A stretch of DNA of 64,000 bases from Betaproteobacteria bacterium (GTDB lineage Bacteria; Pseudomonadota; Gammaproteobacteria; Burkholderiales; Casimicrobiaceae), in the NCBI GenBank assembly GCA_016192065.1, contig JACPUX010000051.1:90759-154758 (forward strand). Direction: 5' to 3'. The translations under genes and the position numbers were made by a program. Within the stretch, counting starts at the first letter, position 1. The number at the start of each line of letters is the position of its first letter. A model generated the notes under the pieces. The model made no database searches and was not told where the DNA came from. It saw only the letters and a program-made list of their open reading frames with translations. Below are positions 63,791-64,000 of this stretch, piece by piece.

Positions 63791-64000
63791 GCACGGCCGC
63801 CCGAAGGGGGCGCAGGCCAACCACCGGAGCGGGCACAGCCCGCGAACCACACTCACCCCCTCCCCCGGGGAGGGGGCCGGGGGGAGGGTTCGTCCCAACC
63901 CGCACGGCCGCCCGAAGGGGGCGCAGGCCAACCACCGGAGCGGGCACAGCCCGCGAACCACACTCACCCCCTCCCCCGGGGAGGGGGCCGGGGGGAGGGT
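63791..64000. repeat. Tandem 111-bp repeat of a GC-rich hairpin element, open at the window edge
   Basis: Two identical 99-base units (63791-63889 and 63902-64000) are separated by the 12 bases TCGTCCCAACCC, a 111-base period. Each unit contains GCCGCCCGAAGGGGGCGC and GCGGGCACAGCCCGC, both able to form hairpins, then CCCCCTCCCCCGGGGAGGGGG. The window ends exactly at the second unit, so more copies may follow. A diverged copy lies in recO. Confidence 0.88.

Noticed and set aside
63791..64000. CRISPR array
   Set aside because: Units are 99 bases with identical 12-base joints, not short repeats with unique spacers, and no cas genes are present.

Overview
This is a high-GC chromosomal window with the gene order of a betaproteobacterium. 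The lineage is suggested by the rpoE-rseA-rseB-rseC-degP-glutaredoxin / lepA-lepB-DUF4845-rnc-era-recO-pdxJ-acpS-nagZ run, the sdhCDAB-sdhE-gltA-odhAB-lpd block with a divergent GntR gene and mdh, and the type IV minor-pilin operon ending in pilY1-pilE. No rRNA, tRNA, CRISPR array, prophage or insertion sequence was recognised. Genus cannot be decided from the sequence; a metabolically versatile, respiratory Rhodocyclales/Burkholderiales-type organism fits best.

Layout. 1-16 kb (all minus strand): envelope-stress sigma factor with its anti-sigma system, DegP-type protease, LepA and signal peptidase, RNase III/Era/RecO, pyridoxine, ACP and cell-wall recycling genes, two DNA-repair genes, PgsA, and a cation efflux gene cut by the left edge. 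Many of these genes overlap by ATGA or TGATG, so they are probably translationally coupled. A strong hairpin plus T8 lies between the glutaredoxin gene and lepA. 16-30 kb (minus): asparaginase, acrylyl-CoA reductase, ZapE, then the 2-oxoglutarate dehydrogenase, citrate synthase and succinate dehydrogenase genes, a near-complete oxidative TCA block. 30-32 kb: a GntR/UTRA repressor gene divergent from mdh, with a near-perfect 24-bp palindrome between them.

32-43 kb: a TRAP solute-binding protein followed by a decayed dctM; a Spy-like periplasmic protein divergent from an OmpR/EnvZ-type pair; a triple-PAS GGDEF-EAL protein; and a catabolic operon with glutaryl-CoA dehydrogenase, a zeta-class GST isomerase and a fumarylpyruvate/acylpyruvate hydrolase. 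43-51 kb (plus): seven type IV pilus genes, two fimT-like genes then pilV-pilW-pilX-pilY1-pilE, with pilY1 visibly more AT-rich than its surroundings. 51-54 kb (minus): ribE, ribD, nrdR, glyA. 54-60 kb: a second TRAP locus with two related binding proteins and a DctQ/DctM pair whose DctM has a long charged tail. 60-64 kb: an unrecognised 548-residue protein with a possible PilZ-like C-terminus, pmbA, yjgA/darP, and an exact 111-bp-period tandem repeat at the right edge.

The most unusual observation is that the repeat at the right edge belongs to the same GC-rich hairpin family as a sequence at the 5' end of recO, where it is translated as a Pro/Gly-rich N-terminal extension. Other points of interest are the mdh/gntR operator, the terminator-like structure touching the lepA start, the sdh promoter that starts on a T9 tract, and the half-lost TRAP operon. 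I did not find a clearly new multi-gene system; most of the window is core metabolism and housekeeping.
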